Source of the DNA: an uncultured Chthonomonas sp.
GTDB taxonomy: Bacteria > Armatimonadota > Chthonomonadetes > Chthonomonadales > CAJBBX01
Length of the DNA: 40,628 nucleotides
NCBI GenBank assembly: GCA_903885605.1
Contig: CAISJD010000197.1
Span: 1 to 40,628, forward strand
Direction: 5' to 3'
Under the pieces are notes generated by a model, which was given only the letters and a program-made list of their open reading frames with translations, was not told the DNA's origin and ran no database searches. Numbering within the stretch: position 1 is the first letter of the stretch; the number at the start of each line of letters is the position of its first letter. Below are positions 32,665 through 40,469 of this stretch, one piece after another. The position numbers and the translations under genes were made by a program.

Positions 32665-34439
32665 GGCTTCGCTGTATCGTCAGCGCCTGCAGTAGCCGCC
32701 CGTGCCTCGATGTGCGCCAATTCCAGCGGGTGCTCGTGCTGCATCTCGCTCTCGGTCTTGATGCCGTTGTAGAAGGTCTTGGCCATCGGGAAGCTGTCTG
32801 GGTTGAAGTGGGCGTTATACAGGTGCCAGGTCAGGATGGCCAGGAACGCCAGGATGGCTTCATCGCTATGCGCTATGTACGCGGCCGAGACCCCGGCCTC
32901 GGGCAGCAGGTTGCCGTAGTAGATGGGGAACCAGAGCACCAAGCCCGAGAAGACCATGATGGGCATACCCCAGTAGACGGCAAAGTAGTCGAACTTCTCC
33001 TTAAACTGGAATCGTCCGTACTTCGGCGCCTCTTTCCAGAGGCCCAGGTAGAACATCGTGACCTGTACGAAGTCCGACAGGTCCTTCCACGTTGGGAACA
33101 TGGTCCACGACGACAGCTTGAACCCGGCCTTCTTCCAGCGGTAGACCAGGTAGGCGGTATGCCAGACCCACGTGATCATCATCACCACGGCGGCTACACG
33201 GTGGATGACCCGTGCAACGGCCATGCCGCCCAACAGGGCGTAGAGCTGGTTGAGCCAGGGAGTTTCGGCAAACCGGAGCGGCAGGCCCGTCAGAACCAGA
33301 GCCGTGAAGCTGAGGGCCAGGCAGATGTGCTGGGTGCGCTGGGCGACCGTGAGGCGCAGGAATGTGCGCTCGCCGGCCGGCTTGGGCCGGCGCCTGCTGT
33401 GGGCGGAGTGGACGACGAACGCCAGCGCCATCACGCCCACGGCGACGGCCGCCACAAGCCCCGCCCGATCGCTACCGAGGAAGGCCATGGCAAGTGATGT
33501 AGCCAGGGCCAGGAAACTGGCGGAGATAAGCGCCGCGACGGGTCTGCCCGAGCGAGGCGGCGTCTTGCCGAAGACCTTCAGCCGCAGGTCGAGCGCGATG
33601 CCGCCCATCAGGAAGAGCACGGTGCCGATCGTCAGCCACTTGAAGAAGAGCTCCTCGTAGTGGAGGCCCGGGGTCTTCTTGACCTTCAGGCGCAGGTGGT
33701 TGGCGCCTGACATGGCGAAGTTCACCTTGGCGCCGACGTGGCAGCCGGCCTTGCCGCACGTCGCGGCGGCTACGTCGCGGTGGGTGGGCGAGCCGGCGTC
33801 GGCATGGCCCTTTACCGCATGGTTGCCGTGACAGTCAACGCAACCCGCTACCTTCTTGTTCCCGAACCGGAGTAGCGCCTTGCCGTGGAAGCTCTCGCGG
33901 TAGGAGGGCACCGCATCGGTATCGACGCCGTACCTCGCCATGCGGGCCGCCTCGCTGTGGCATCGTGAGCATGTCTCGGTGGCGTGGACACGGTCCCCTT
34001 TGGTTCGGGTCACGCTATGGGGATCGCCGCCGGCGCCTGCGTGGCAGGTGATGCAGGTCGGATGGTCGCCTGCCGTCTTGTCGGAGCGCCCATGGACGCT
34101 GGCCGCATACGCCGTCTGCTGGTCCGGATGGCACATGCCGCAGTCGACCTTGGAGGCCTTCATCGGCTCGGTATGGGGCGCTGCGGTGATGGCGGTATGG
34201 CAACCCGTGCAGCCGTTATCCTTGTGGGGTCCGGCGGCGATGGCCTTGGCGTTGACGGCGCGGTGGGCGCCCATCTCGGACTCGTGGCACTCCAGGCATT
34301 TGGCGTCAGTTAGCGTCTCACCGGCAGACGGCGATTCTGACTGGCCCAGTGCCGTGGCGCCAAGCAGCGCAGCCAACGGGGCCGCAGCCACCAGAGCCCA
34401 CGCTCCGGGCCTGCCCATCATCCATCTCGGTAGTCTCAT
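32661..34439 (-). CDS. Multihaem cytochrome c / cytochrome b fusion protein
   Basis: A 592-residue membrane electron-transfer protein. After a signal or anchor segment (residues ~12-32) the periplasmic part has six CXXCH haem c sites at 48-52, 77-81, 100-104, 129-133, 157-161 and 200-204. A seventh candidate, CGKAGCH at 228-234, has four spacer residues. Membrane helices start near 265, with four in the C-terminal domain holding likely haem b histidines (TQHICL, VIHRVAAV, VWHTAYL, LTWHLYNAHF). This resembles cytochrome b561/hydrogenase-type domains, so the protein may move electrons between the quinone pool and periplasmic carriers. ATG 34439 has GGGGGAG upstream. No terminal reductase subunit is nearby. 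Confidence 0.9.
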   Translation of the reverse strand: MRLPRWMMGRPGAWALVAAAPLAALLGATALGQSESPSAGETLTDAKCLECHESEMGAHRAVNAKAIAAGPHKDNGCTGCHTAITAAPHTEPMKASKVDCGMCHPDQQTAYAASVHGRSDKTAGDHPTCITCHAGAGGDPHSVTRTKGDRVHATETCSRCHSEAARMARYGVDTDAVPSYRESFHGKALLRFGNKKVAGCVDCHGNHAVKGHADAGSPTHRDVAAATCGKAGCHVGAKVNFAMSGANHLRLKVKKTPGLHYEELFFKWLTIGTVLFLMGGIALDLRLKVFGKTPPRSGRPVAALISASFLALATSLAMAFLGSDRAGLVAAVAVGVMALAFVVHSAHSRRRPKPAGERTFLRLTVAQRTQHICLALSFTALVLTGLPLRFAETPWLNQLYALLGGMAVARVIHRVAAVVMMITWVWHTAYLVYRWKKAGFKLSSWTMFPTWKDLSDFVQVTMFYLGLWKEAPKYGRFQFKEKFDYFAVYWGMPIMVFSGLVLWFPIYYGNLLPEAGVSAAYIAHSDEAILAFLAILTWHLYNAHFNPDSFPMAKTFYNGIKTESEMQHEHPLELAHIEARAATAGADDTAKP

Positions 34440-34566
34440 CGCGAAGCTCCCCCGCGCAGATATGTCGCATGGCACGACCGGCGAATCGTCGGCCCATTCG
34501 GGAGCCTATTAGACAGCCGGGGCGCGCACTCCTGCCGGTCGCCGGCTCCCGAAGGCAATAAATGGC

Positions 34567-34600
34567 AAAATGGCCCCGCGAACCGAAGTCCGCGGGGCCA
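34567..34600 (-). terminator. Rho-independent terminator after the monohaem cytochrome pair
   Basis: On the - strand, TGGCCCCGCG (34600-34591) pairs perfectly with CGCGGGGCCA (34580-34571) around a 10-base loop and is followed at once by TTTT and an AT-rich stretch. It begins 14 bases past the stop of the cytochrome gene at 34615-34953. The remaining sequence to 34439 should hold the promoter of the multihaem gene, but none was confidently seen. Confidence 0.8.
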
Positions 34601-34614
34601 CGGGACGGTGGACC

Positions 34615-34953
34615 TTACTTGCTCTTTGGATTCCCGGGCAGCGTGCCCTTGGCGCACTCGACGCCGTTCTTGACGCCGTCCTTGTCCGAATCCAGCTTCT
34701 CGATCTTCTCGAAGGCCGCAGGTGTGATCCTTGAGGAGCCGGTGGCCTTGAGGGCCTTCTCCAGGTCGGCGCCGTACGGATTGCGCTTCAGGGTGTTGCC
34801 CACATGGCAGAGGGCGCAGCCGGCCTTAGCCTGGGCGCCGGCCGGAGGCGACTTGTAGCGCTTCGTGAACTCCGACCGAATGGCTGGTAGCGCGAAGGCC
34901 GATGTGGCCGCCAGCAGGAGGCCGACCTGAGCTATGGCGCGAGTGAGACGCAT
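34615..34953 (-). CDS. Small monohaem cytochrome c with C-terminal EF-hand-like loop (copy 2)
   Basis: A 112-residue exported protein. A signal peptide (IAQVGLLLAATSAFA) is followed by one haem c site, GCALCHVG, and the segment NPYGADLEKAL. The C-terminus has a calcium-loop-like DSDKDGVKNGVE, as in thrombospondin type 3/EF-hand repeats, and ends in a Gly/Lys/Pro tail. It is a tandem paralogue of the next gene upstream, sharing the order of haem site, YGADL and DSDKDGVKN. ATG 34953 is preferred because AGAGG lies 7 bases before it; an in-frame ATG at 34968 is possible. Probably a periplasmic electron carrier for a multihaem partner; the partner is not proven. Confidence 0.85.
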   Translation of the reverse strand: MRLTRAIAQVGLLLAATSAFALPAIRSEFTKRYKSPPAGAQAKAGCALCHVGNTLKRNPYGADLEKALKATGSSRITPAAFEKIEKLDSDKDGVKNGVECAKGTLPGNPKSK

Positions 34954-34995
34954 CTTGGAACCTCTCATGTGGCCGGCCCATGGCCGGTCGCTGCG

Positions 34996-35322
34996 TTACT
35001 TGTCCTTGGGATCGCCCGGGTTGGTGCCCTTCTTCAACTCGTCGACGTTCTTCACGCCGTCCTTGTCGGAGTCGAGCGTATCGATCTTCTTCAGCAGGTC
35101 GGCCGTGAGCTTCTTGGTCTTGGCGGCTTCCATGACCTTTTTCAGGTCGGCTCCGTACACATTGAGCTTAACGCCGGCCGTGTGGCAGCCGACGCAGGAA
35201 TCCAGCTTGGCGCCCTTCTTGATGCCGTAGGCCTCGGCGAACGGCGCCTTGAAGCCGGGCAACGCCATGGCGGCGCAGCCTGCTGCGGTCAGCGCAGCGG
35301 TTGCGATCAGACGTACCTTCAT
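34996..35322 (-). CDS. Small monohaem cytochrome c with C-terminal EF-hand-like loop (copy 1)
   Basis: A 108-residue exported protein with a signal segment (MKVRLIATAALTAAGCAAMA, in which TAAGC could serve as a lipobox). One haem c motif, SCVGCHTAG, follows near residue 43, then NVYGADLKKVM and a C-terminal DSDKDGVKNVDEL calcium-loop-like motif with an Asp/Asn/Glu pattern. ATG 35322 has GGGAGG eight bases upstream. It precedes its paralogue by 42 bases, so the pair form one short transcript ending at the terminator near 34567. Haem ligation beyond the His of CXXCH cannot be told from sequence. Confidence 0.86.
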   Translation of the reverse strand: MKVRLIATAALTAAGCAAMALPGFKAPFAEAYGIKKGAKLDSCVGCHTAGVKLNVYGADLKKVMEAAKTKKLTADLLKKIDTLDSDKDGVKNVDELKKGTNPGDPKDK

Positions 35323-35436
35323 CAAATCCTCCCAGGGATCGTGGTTACGTCCCGGCCCTGTATGGTACCGGGAACAGCGTACTCCGCCCTACGGCTACGG
35401 CACAAGCCGCTGCACCGAATGGGCGCCCATGCGCAA

Positions 35437-35453
35437 CGGGGCCTTACGCCCCG
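35437..35453 (-). terminator. Small hairpin at the end of araH
   Basis: CGGGGC (35437-35442) and GCCCCG (35448-35453) form a 6-bp stem with a 5-base loop that contains the araH stop codon. No T-run follows on the - strand, so termination here is weakly supported. Confidence 0.3.
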
Positions 35454-36418
35454 GGACGCCGTCTCATCTTGTCGAAGAGAACTGCGGCCAGGAGGATACC
35501 GCCCCGGGCCACATATTGGTAGAACGCAGGCACGCCGGCGAGGTTCATGGCATTCTGCACCGTGCCCATGATCAACACACCTACCACTACGCCTGGTAGC
35601 GTGCCAATGCCTCCCGACAAGGAAACCCCACCCAGCACGCAGGCCGAAATCACCTCCAGTGAGAAGCCCGCCGATGTGTTGGGCTGCCCGCTGGCCAGGC
35701 GTGCAGCCAGCACAACGCCGGCAAGCCCGGCCATGAGGCCCTGCACCGCGAAGATGGTGATGCGGGTGCGCACTACAGCGATGCCCGCCAGGCGGGCCGC
35801 TTCGCGGTTGCCGCCGATGGCCAGCGCCTTGCGGCCGTAACGTGTCCGGTGGAGCAGGATGCCGAAGACGATGCAGCACGCCGCAGTCAGCCACACCGGC
35901 GCCGGAATGCCAAGCAAGGCGGCGTTGCCCATCTCGATGAACTCGGCGCTCATGGCCCCGACGGCCACACCGCGGCACGAGATCAGAGCCAGGCCATGAA
36001 CGATCTGCATGGTGCCGAGCGTGGTGATCAGGGCGTTGATGCCCAACCGCGCGATCACAAAGCCATTGACCATGCCCACGGCGCCGCCCGCGGCGACGCC
36101 GCAGATGATGCCCACGGGAACGCTACCGGTGGCGTTGATGGCCATGACGGCCAGCACTCCGGACATGGCCACCACCGCCTCGACGGAGAGGTCGAAGTCG
36201 CCTGAGACCATGCAGAAGAGCATGGTGCAGGCCACTATGCCCACCATGCTCACGGAGAGCATGAGGCCCACCAGGTTGACCCAACTCAGGAACCGCGGCA
36301 AGAACAGCGACAGGGCCGCAAAGAGCGCCACGAACACCAGGAACATGCCGGCGTTGTCGCGTAGCGCGGCAGGCATGCCGCCCCGCTGGAGCCGCGTGGA
36401 GGGGGCTGGTTCAGGCAA
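35444..36418 (-). CDS. araH: AraH-like sugar ABC transporter permease
   Basis: A 324-residue inner-membrane permease with about ten hydrophobic segments. The pattern is that of the L-arabinose permease AraH: VACTMLFCMVSGDFDLSVEA, VNGFVIARLGINALITTLGT, TRYGRKALAIGGNREAARLA and ISACVLGGVSLSGGIGTLPG all match the family closely. Translation probably starts at TTG 36418, nine bases after a GAGG sequence; ATG 36376 is an alternative. It follows the AraF-like binding protein by 9 bases. The ATPase AraG, which lies between araF and araH in E. coli, is missing here, so a remote ATPase must serve it. Substrate could be arabinose or a similar monosaccharide. Confidence 0.92.
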   Translation of the reverse strand: MPEPAPSTRLQRGGMPAALRDNAGMFLVFVALFAALSLFLPRFLSWVNLVGLMLSVSMVGIVACTMLFCMVSGDFDLSVEAVVAMSGVLAVMAINATGSVPVGIICGVAAGGAVGMVNGFVIARLGINALITTLGTMQIVHGLALISCRGVAVGAMSAEFIEMGNAALLGIPAPVWLTAACCIVFGILLHRTRYGRKALAIGGNREAARLAGIAVVRTRITIFAVQGLMAGLAGVVLAARLASGQPNTSAGFSLEVISACVLGGVSLSGGIGTLPGVVVGVLIMGTVQNAMNLAGVPAFYQYVARGGILLAAVLFDKMRRRPGA

Positions 36419-36427
36419 GTCTGTGCC

Positions 36428-37459
36428 TCAGTCCAGCAGGCCCTGCTCGCCGGCGATGCGGCGATAGTTGGTGCGGTCCACGAAGATGCCTGCGGTCCGC
36501 GTGTCCCTGGGCGGCTCCACGCCGTCCACGATCCACTTGAACATCAACTCGGTGGTCTCGTAGCCGTGGCGGTAGGGGCTCAGCATCACCGTGCCGAAGA
36601 AGGGGGTCTGCTTGGGATTGGCCAACTCGCCGAAGGACGACGGGCCGCCGATGCCCACGCCGATGCAGGTCGCTGGAGTGAAGCCCCGGCTCTCCATCGC
36701 CCGCACGGCTCCCATCACGCCCTCGTCGTTCACGGAGTAGACGAGCCACCGTTTGACCTCAGGGTGCTGCGTCAGCAGGACGGAGGCCGCGTCGTGGGCG
36801 CCGGGCACGTCCGTGGTGCGCTCAGGCGCGGCGAAGACCTGGCTTCGCGGGAGGCCGGCCTTCACCAGCACGTCGGTGGCGCCGCTGGTGCGTTCCTTGG
36901 AGGTGTTCAGCTCATCGAACGTCACGGCGCAGGCGGCCGTCTCGGCCAGGTTCCAGCCCAGCTTCTTGGCCTGGGCGACCAGGGCCTCGCCCACGGTCTC
37001 GCCGATCTTTCGGGCGCTGATGCCCATGTAGGGCGTATCCATGAACTTGCCGTCGGGGCCCACGAACTGGTCGTCAACGGAGTAGACCTTCATGTTGTGC
37101 GACTTGGCCTTGGCCATGATGGCCGGGCCGAGCTTGACGTCCGGGGTGCAGATCACGAAGCCCTGCGCGCCGTTTACCGCCAGGTTGTCGATGGCGCTGA
37201 TCACCTTCTCACCATCTGTCGCGCCGATGGTGAGGAGCTTGAAGCCGTTCTTGTCGGCGCACTTGCGCGCGAACGTCCACTCGTCCTGGAACCACTTCTC
37301 GTCGGGCATCTTGACGATGAAGCCGATCCGCACATCCTTGGCCGCGGGCCGGGCGGCAGAGGTCTCACCGGTCGGCTCCAAGCCCTTGCCGCATCCCCAT
37401 GCGCACAGCAGAGACGCCGCGCCAAGGCCCAGCGCGGTTCGGCGCACGAACTCTCTCAT
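36428..37459 (-). CDS. araF: AraF-like periplasmic sugar-binding protein
   Basis: A 343-residue solute-binding protein closely patterned on arabinose-binding protein: IGFIVKMPDEKWFQDEWTFA, then GFVICTPDVKLGPAI, VYSVDDQFVG, VPGAHDAASVLLTQHPEVK and YSVNDEGVMGAVRAMES. The Lys in VKMP, the Asp pair in VDDQF and the Asn/Asp in VNDEG occupy known sugar-contact positions. The N-terminus has a twin-arginine-like FVRRTALGLGAAS and a Cys after it (AWGC), so it may be a Tat- or Sec-exported lipoprotein, though Trp in the lipobox is unusual. ATG 37459 follows GAGGAGG. It precedes araH, and the AraG ATPase gene is absent. Confidence 0.93.
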   Translation of the reverse strand: MREFVRRTALGLGAASLLCAWGCGKGLEPTGETSAARPAAKDVRIGFIVKMPDEKWFQDEWTFARKCADKNGFKLLTIGATDGEKVISAIDNLAVNGAQGFVICTPDVKLGPAIMAKAKSHNMKVYSVDDQFVGPDGKFMDTPYMGISARKIGETVGEALVAQAKKLGWNLAETAACAVTFDELNTSKERTSGATDVLVKAGLPRSQVFAAPERTTDVPGAHDAASVLLTQHPEVKRWLVYSVNDEGVMGAVRAMESRGFTPATCIGVGIGGPSSFGELANPKQTPFFGTVMLSPYRHGYETTELMFKWIVDGVEPPRDTRTAGIFVDRTNYRRIAGEQGLLD

Positions 37460-37478
37460 GCGTGCCCTCCTCGATTGC

Positions 37479-38756
37479 TCATGCCCCTATGGGCAGCAGT
37501 TGCGTGACCAGCACGGTAACCGACAGGATGATCAGAACGCCGGTGACTGTCCAGGCGATGGTGTTGAAGATACGCCCGTTCACATAGTCGCCCATGAGCC
37601 GCCGTGTGTTCGCCAGGCGCAGCATGAGCACCAGGATCACAGGCAACAGCATGGCACCGACCAGGTTGGGCAGGATGATGAGCGTGGCCAGGTGGTTCGG
37701 GAAGAGCATGACGATCAGCGCCGAGACCACGATCAGGGCTGTGAAGACGCCGATGAACAGCGGCGCCTCACGGATGCGCCGGCCCACGCCGCTCTCCCAT
37801 CCCAGGGCCTCGGTGACGGCGTAGGCGGTGGAGAGCGGCACGATGATGGCTCCGAAGCACGAGGCGTTGAACAACCCGAAGGCGAAGAGACCCGCCGCCA
37901 GTGGTCCGGCGATGGGCGCCAGCGCCTGGGCGGCCAGCCCGGCGTCGGTGATGGACCGCACACCCGATGTATACAATGTCGCGCCGCAGGCCACGATGAT
38001 GAAGAACGCGATGCCCGTGGTGAAGCAGGCGCCGAAGTAGACGTCCAGACGGGTCAGCCCGTACTCCTCCACGGTGATGCCCTTGTCACGCACGGAGGAC
38101 TGCACGTAAAACTGCCCCCACGGCGTGATGGTCGTGCCGATGAGGCCCACCGCCACCAGGATGTACGAGGCCACGGGGACCATCTTGTGCGTGTCGGGCG
38201 CGAAGATCTGGCGCATGACCTCGCCCCAGTCCGGGTGTGCCATCCCGGCGCTGATGATGTAGAGGAGGTAGACCGTGGAGGCCGCCAGGAGCACGCGCTC
38301 AACGCGTCGGTAGGTCCCGCGTGTGACAAGGAGCCAGATCAGCAGCGCGGCGATCGGCAGCACGATGAACCGGGAGTTCTGCCCCGCGAAGATCGTCACA
38401 GCCGCCAGCATCCCGGCGAACTCGGCCACAGTGGTGGCGAAGTTGGCGGTGATGAGGGCGGCCATGGCGACGAGCGTGACCTTGACGCCGAACTCCTCGC
38501 GGATGAGGTCAGCGAGGCCCTTGCCCGTCACGGCGCCCATTCGAGCGCAGATCTCCTGGCAGACGCCGAGCGCGACCGTACACAGCACCAGTATCCATAG
38601 CATGGAATACTGGAACTGCGCTCCTGCGATCGAGTAGCCGAGGATGCCCGTCGCGTCGTTGTCGGCCGTGGCAGCGATGATGCCCGGCCCAACCACCGCG
38701 AATAGCATCCTCAGCCGGCTGTGGGCGAGTGATCGCCGCACGCTCGGCCGGGTCAT
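37479..38756 (-). CDS. Nramp-related divalent metal transporter
   Basis: A 425-residue membrane protein with about eleven hydrophobic segments and the LeuT-type inverted-repeat pattern of the Nramp family. The first-helix motif, DPGN in classical members, reads ADNDATG (residues 31-37). The sixth-helix MPH motif, which supplies the transition-metal-binding Met, is replaced by TITPWGQFY near residue 210. This places it in a divergent branch, and the transported ion could be magnesium, manganese or another hard cation rather than iron. The frame is open 71 codons further upstream, but ATG 38756 with AGAGGAA before it gives the conserved N-terminus. It lies 8 bases after the ApbE-like gene. Confidence 0.86.
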   Translation of the reverse strand: MTRPSVRRSLAHSRLRMLFAVVGPGIIAATADNDATGILGYSIAGAQFQYSMLWILVLCTVALGVCQEICARMGAVTGKGLADLIREEFGVKVTLVAMAALITANFATTVAEFAGMLAAVTIFAGQNSRFIVLPIAALLIWLLVTRGTYRRVERVLLAASTVYLLYIISAGMAHPDWGEVMRQIFAPDTHKMVPVASYILVAVGLIGTTITPWGQFYVQSSVRDKGITVEEYGLTRLDVYFGACFTTGIAFFIIVACGATLYTSGVRSITDAGLAAQALAPIAGPLAAGLFAFGLFNASCFGAIIVPLSTAYAVTEALGWESGVGRRIREAPLFIGVFTALIVVSALIVMLFPNHLATLIILPNLVGAMLLPVILVLMLRLANTRRLMGDYVNGRIFNTIAWTVTGVLIILSVTVLVTQLLPIGA

Positions 38757-38764
38757 GGTCTGCG

Positions 38765-39718
38765 TCAGGTTCCTCTGTGTCCATTGCCGATCACAACGCT
38801 GTGGCCGTCTGAGCCGTCCATCAGGAAGACTGCTGTCAGGTCCGGCCGCGTCATCAGGTAGTCTCGGGCCGCGTCGGGCCCAAGAACGTTGAAGGCGGTA
38901 GAGAGGGCATCCGTCTCGGCCGCGCACGGCCCTGCCACCCACACCGCTCGAACCCCTCGCGCCGGCCATCCGGTGCGCGGGTCCATGATATGCCCGTAGC
39001 GCCGGCCGTCGGCCACGAAGCGCTGCTCCGTGTCGGCCGAGGTCGACACCGTCTGGTCTATGAGCCCGATCGTGTGCAGCACACGGTCAGGCGCATCCAC
39101 GTCGCGCAGGTCGAAGCGCCATCCTCCGCCGCCCGGCTGTTCGCCGATGGCGACGATAGTGCTCGTGCCGCCGTGCAGGGCCGCGGATCGGACCCCGGTC
39201 CGGCGCAATGCTTCGGCCGCCATATCCAGCGCATAGCCCTTGCCGACGGCCCCGAGGTTCACCTCGATCGCCGGGTCGGGCATGGTCACGCTCCGCACAG
39301 CGTCGTCCCAGACGAGCCGTGCCGCGCCGCACTGTAAGAGTACCAGACGCACCTGCTCGTCAGTCGGCTTGCGGTGCTCCCCGTCGTGGAAGCCCCAGAG
39401 CCGCAGCAGCCTGCCCATGCCCGCGTCGAAGGCTCCCTGCGTGGCGATGCGCCACTCGTCGCATCGGCGGAGCAGTGCGTAGAGCGCCGGCTCCAGGGTG
39501 ACCGATGCATGCGGCGGTGTGGCGTTCAGGCGGGATATATCGCTCTGGGGCCGGTAGACGCTGAGCTGCGCGTCCATCTCGCTCACGAGGTCCAGGGCCG
39601 CCTCGCCCGCGCCGACCAGGATCTCGCGGTCGGTTCCGGACAGGTAGACCTCGAAGCGGCAGCCCATGGCCGGCCGCGATACCACCGGCCAGACCGTGGA
39701 AGCCCCGCGCTTGTCCAT
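38765..39718 (-). CDS. apbE: ApbE-like FAD:protein FMN transferase
   Basis: A 317-residue enzyme of the family that attaches FMN to a Thr or Ser of target flavoproteins, using FAD and magnesium. Family motifs in order are SVYRPQSDISRLN, EVNLGAVGKGYALD near residue 146, HIMDPRTGWPA near 248 and the metal-binding TDALSTAFNVLG near 275. No signal peptide or lipobox is visible at ATG 39718, whereas most ApbE proteins are exported; the open frame further upstream overlaps the preceding gene in another frame and is not used. No Rnf/Nqr subunit or other obvious target is in the window. It sits 11 bases after the SDR gene. Confidence 0.9.
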   Translation of the reverse strand: MDKRGASTVWPVVSRPAMGCRFEVYLSGTDREILVGAGEAALDLVSEMDAQLSVYRPQSDISRLNATPPHASVTLEPALYALLRRCDEWRIATQGAFDAGMGRLLRLWGFHDGEHRKPTDEQVRLVLLQCGAARLVWDDAVRSVTMPDPAIEVNLGAVGKGYALDMAAEALRRTGVRSAALHGGTSTIVAIGEQPGGGGWRFDLRDVDAPDRVLHTIGLIDQTVSTSADTEQRFVADGRRYGHIMDPRTGWPARGVRAVWVAGPCAAETDALSTAFNVLGPDAARDYLMTRPDLTAVFLMDGSDGHSVVIGNGHRGT

Positions 39719-39729
39719 ATCCGTTGCGG

Positions 39730-40467
39730 CTAGAGCGGGTCGGCCATGAACCGGCGGACCGAGATCTCGTCGGTGGCGATGTGCGGCGGCATGGCCAGCA
39801 GGTGCAAGATGGTCGAGGCCACGTCCTCGGGCTGGATCCAGCCTTGCCGGTGGCGTTCCGGGTGCACCTGGTCCGACATTCGCGTATCCACCGCGCCGGG
39901 ACAGACCGCATGGACGCGGATGCCGTGGTCTCGAAGCTCCAGCGCCATGCACTTGCTGAGCATGATGAGCGCGGCCTTCGAGGCGCAGTAAAGGCCCTGC
40001 TTGGGGTAGGGCTTCTTGCCTGAGCTGCTGGCCACGTTGACGATCCAGCCCGACCGAGCCGCCATCATCGACGGAAGAACCGCCCGGCTGCAATGGAAGG
40101 CCGCAGCCAGGTTCAGGTTCATGTGGAGGCCGAAGTCGGCGCCCGTGGTCTCCCACATGGGGGCGAACCGGGCCGTGCCGGCGTTGTTGACCAGGATCGC
40201 CACGCCTCCGAGTTCGCGCGACGCCTCCTCCACGGCTCGGAGGCACTCGTCCTCGCGCGCCAGGTCGCAGCAGACAGCCACCGACCGCCGTCCCAGCGCC
40301 CGAACCTGTTCGGCCACGGATTGCACCTCGGCCTCGGTTCGGGCCGCCACGGCCACGTCGGCGCCGGCTTGCGCCAGGGCCAGGGCCGTGGCGGCGCCGA
40401 TGCCTCGTCCGCCGCCCGTCACCAGGGCCGTCTTGCCCGCCAGGACCGGGCATTCGCAGCCGGCCAA
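39730..40467 (-). CDS. Short-chain dehydrogenase/reductase
   Basis: A 245-residue NAD(P)-dependent oxidoreductase of the classical SDR type. The cofactor loop is TGGGRGIG (17-24), the structural motif VNNAG is at about 93-97, the catalytic Ser is within VASSSGKK (147-149), and Tyr160/Lys164 are in YCASK. It is similar to 3-oxoacyl-ACP reductases, but substrate cannot be assigned from sequence. The start is TTG 40467, two bases after the ribonuclease J stop, with GGAG about ten bases upstream inside that gene. It is probably co-transcribed with ribonuclease J and ApbE. Confidence 0.93.
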   Translation of the reverse strand: MAGCECPVLAGKTALVTGGGRGIGAATALALAQAGADVAVAARTEAEVQSVAEQVRALGRRSVAVCCDLAREDECLRAVEEASRELGGVAILVNNAGTARFAPMWETTGADFGLHMNLNLAAAFHCSRAVLPSMMAARSGWIVNVASSSGKKPYPKQGLYCASKAALIMLSKCMALELRDHGIRVHAVCPGAVDTRMSDQVHPERHRQGWIQPEDVASTILHLLAMPPHIATDEISVRRFMADPL

Positions 40468-40469
40468 GC

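Noticed and set aside
38757-38969. N-terminal extension of the Nramp-related transporter
   Set aside because: The 71 extra codons encode Arg/Gly-rich sequence antisense-like to no motif and overlap apbE in another frame.
39719-40453. Upstream extension of the ApbE frame to give a 562-residue fusion
   Set aside because: The added part overlaps the SDR gene in another frame and is Gly/Arg/Pro-rich without motifs, so ApbE starts at 39718.
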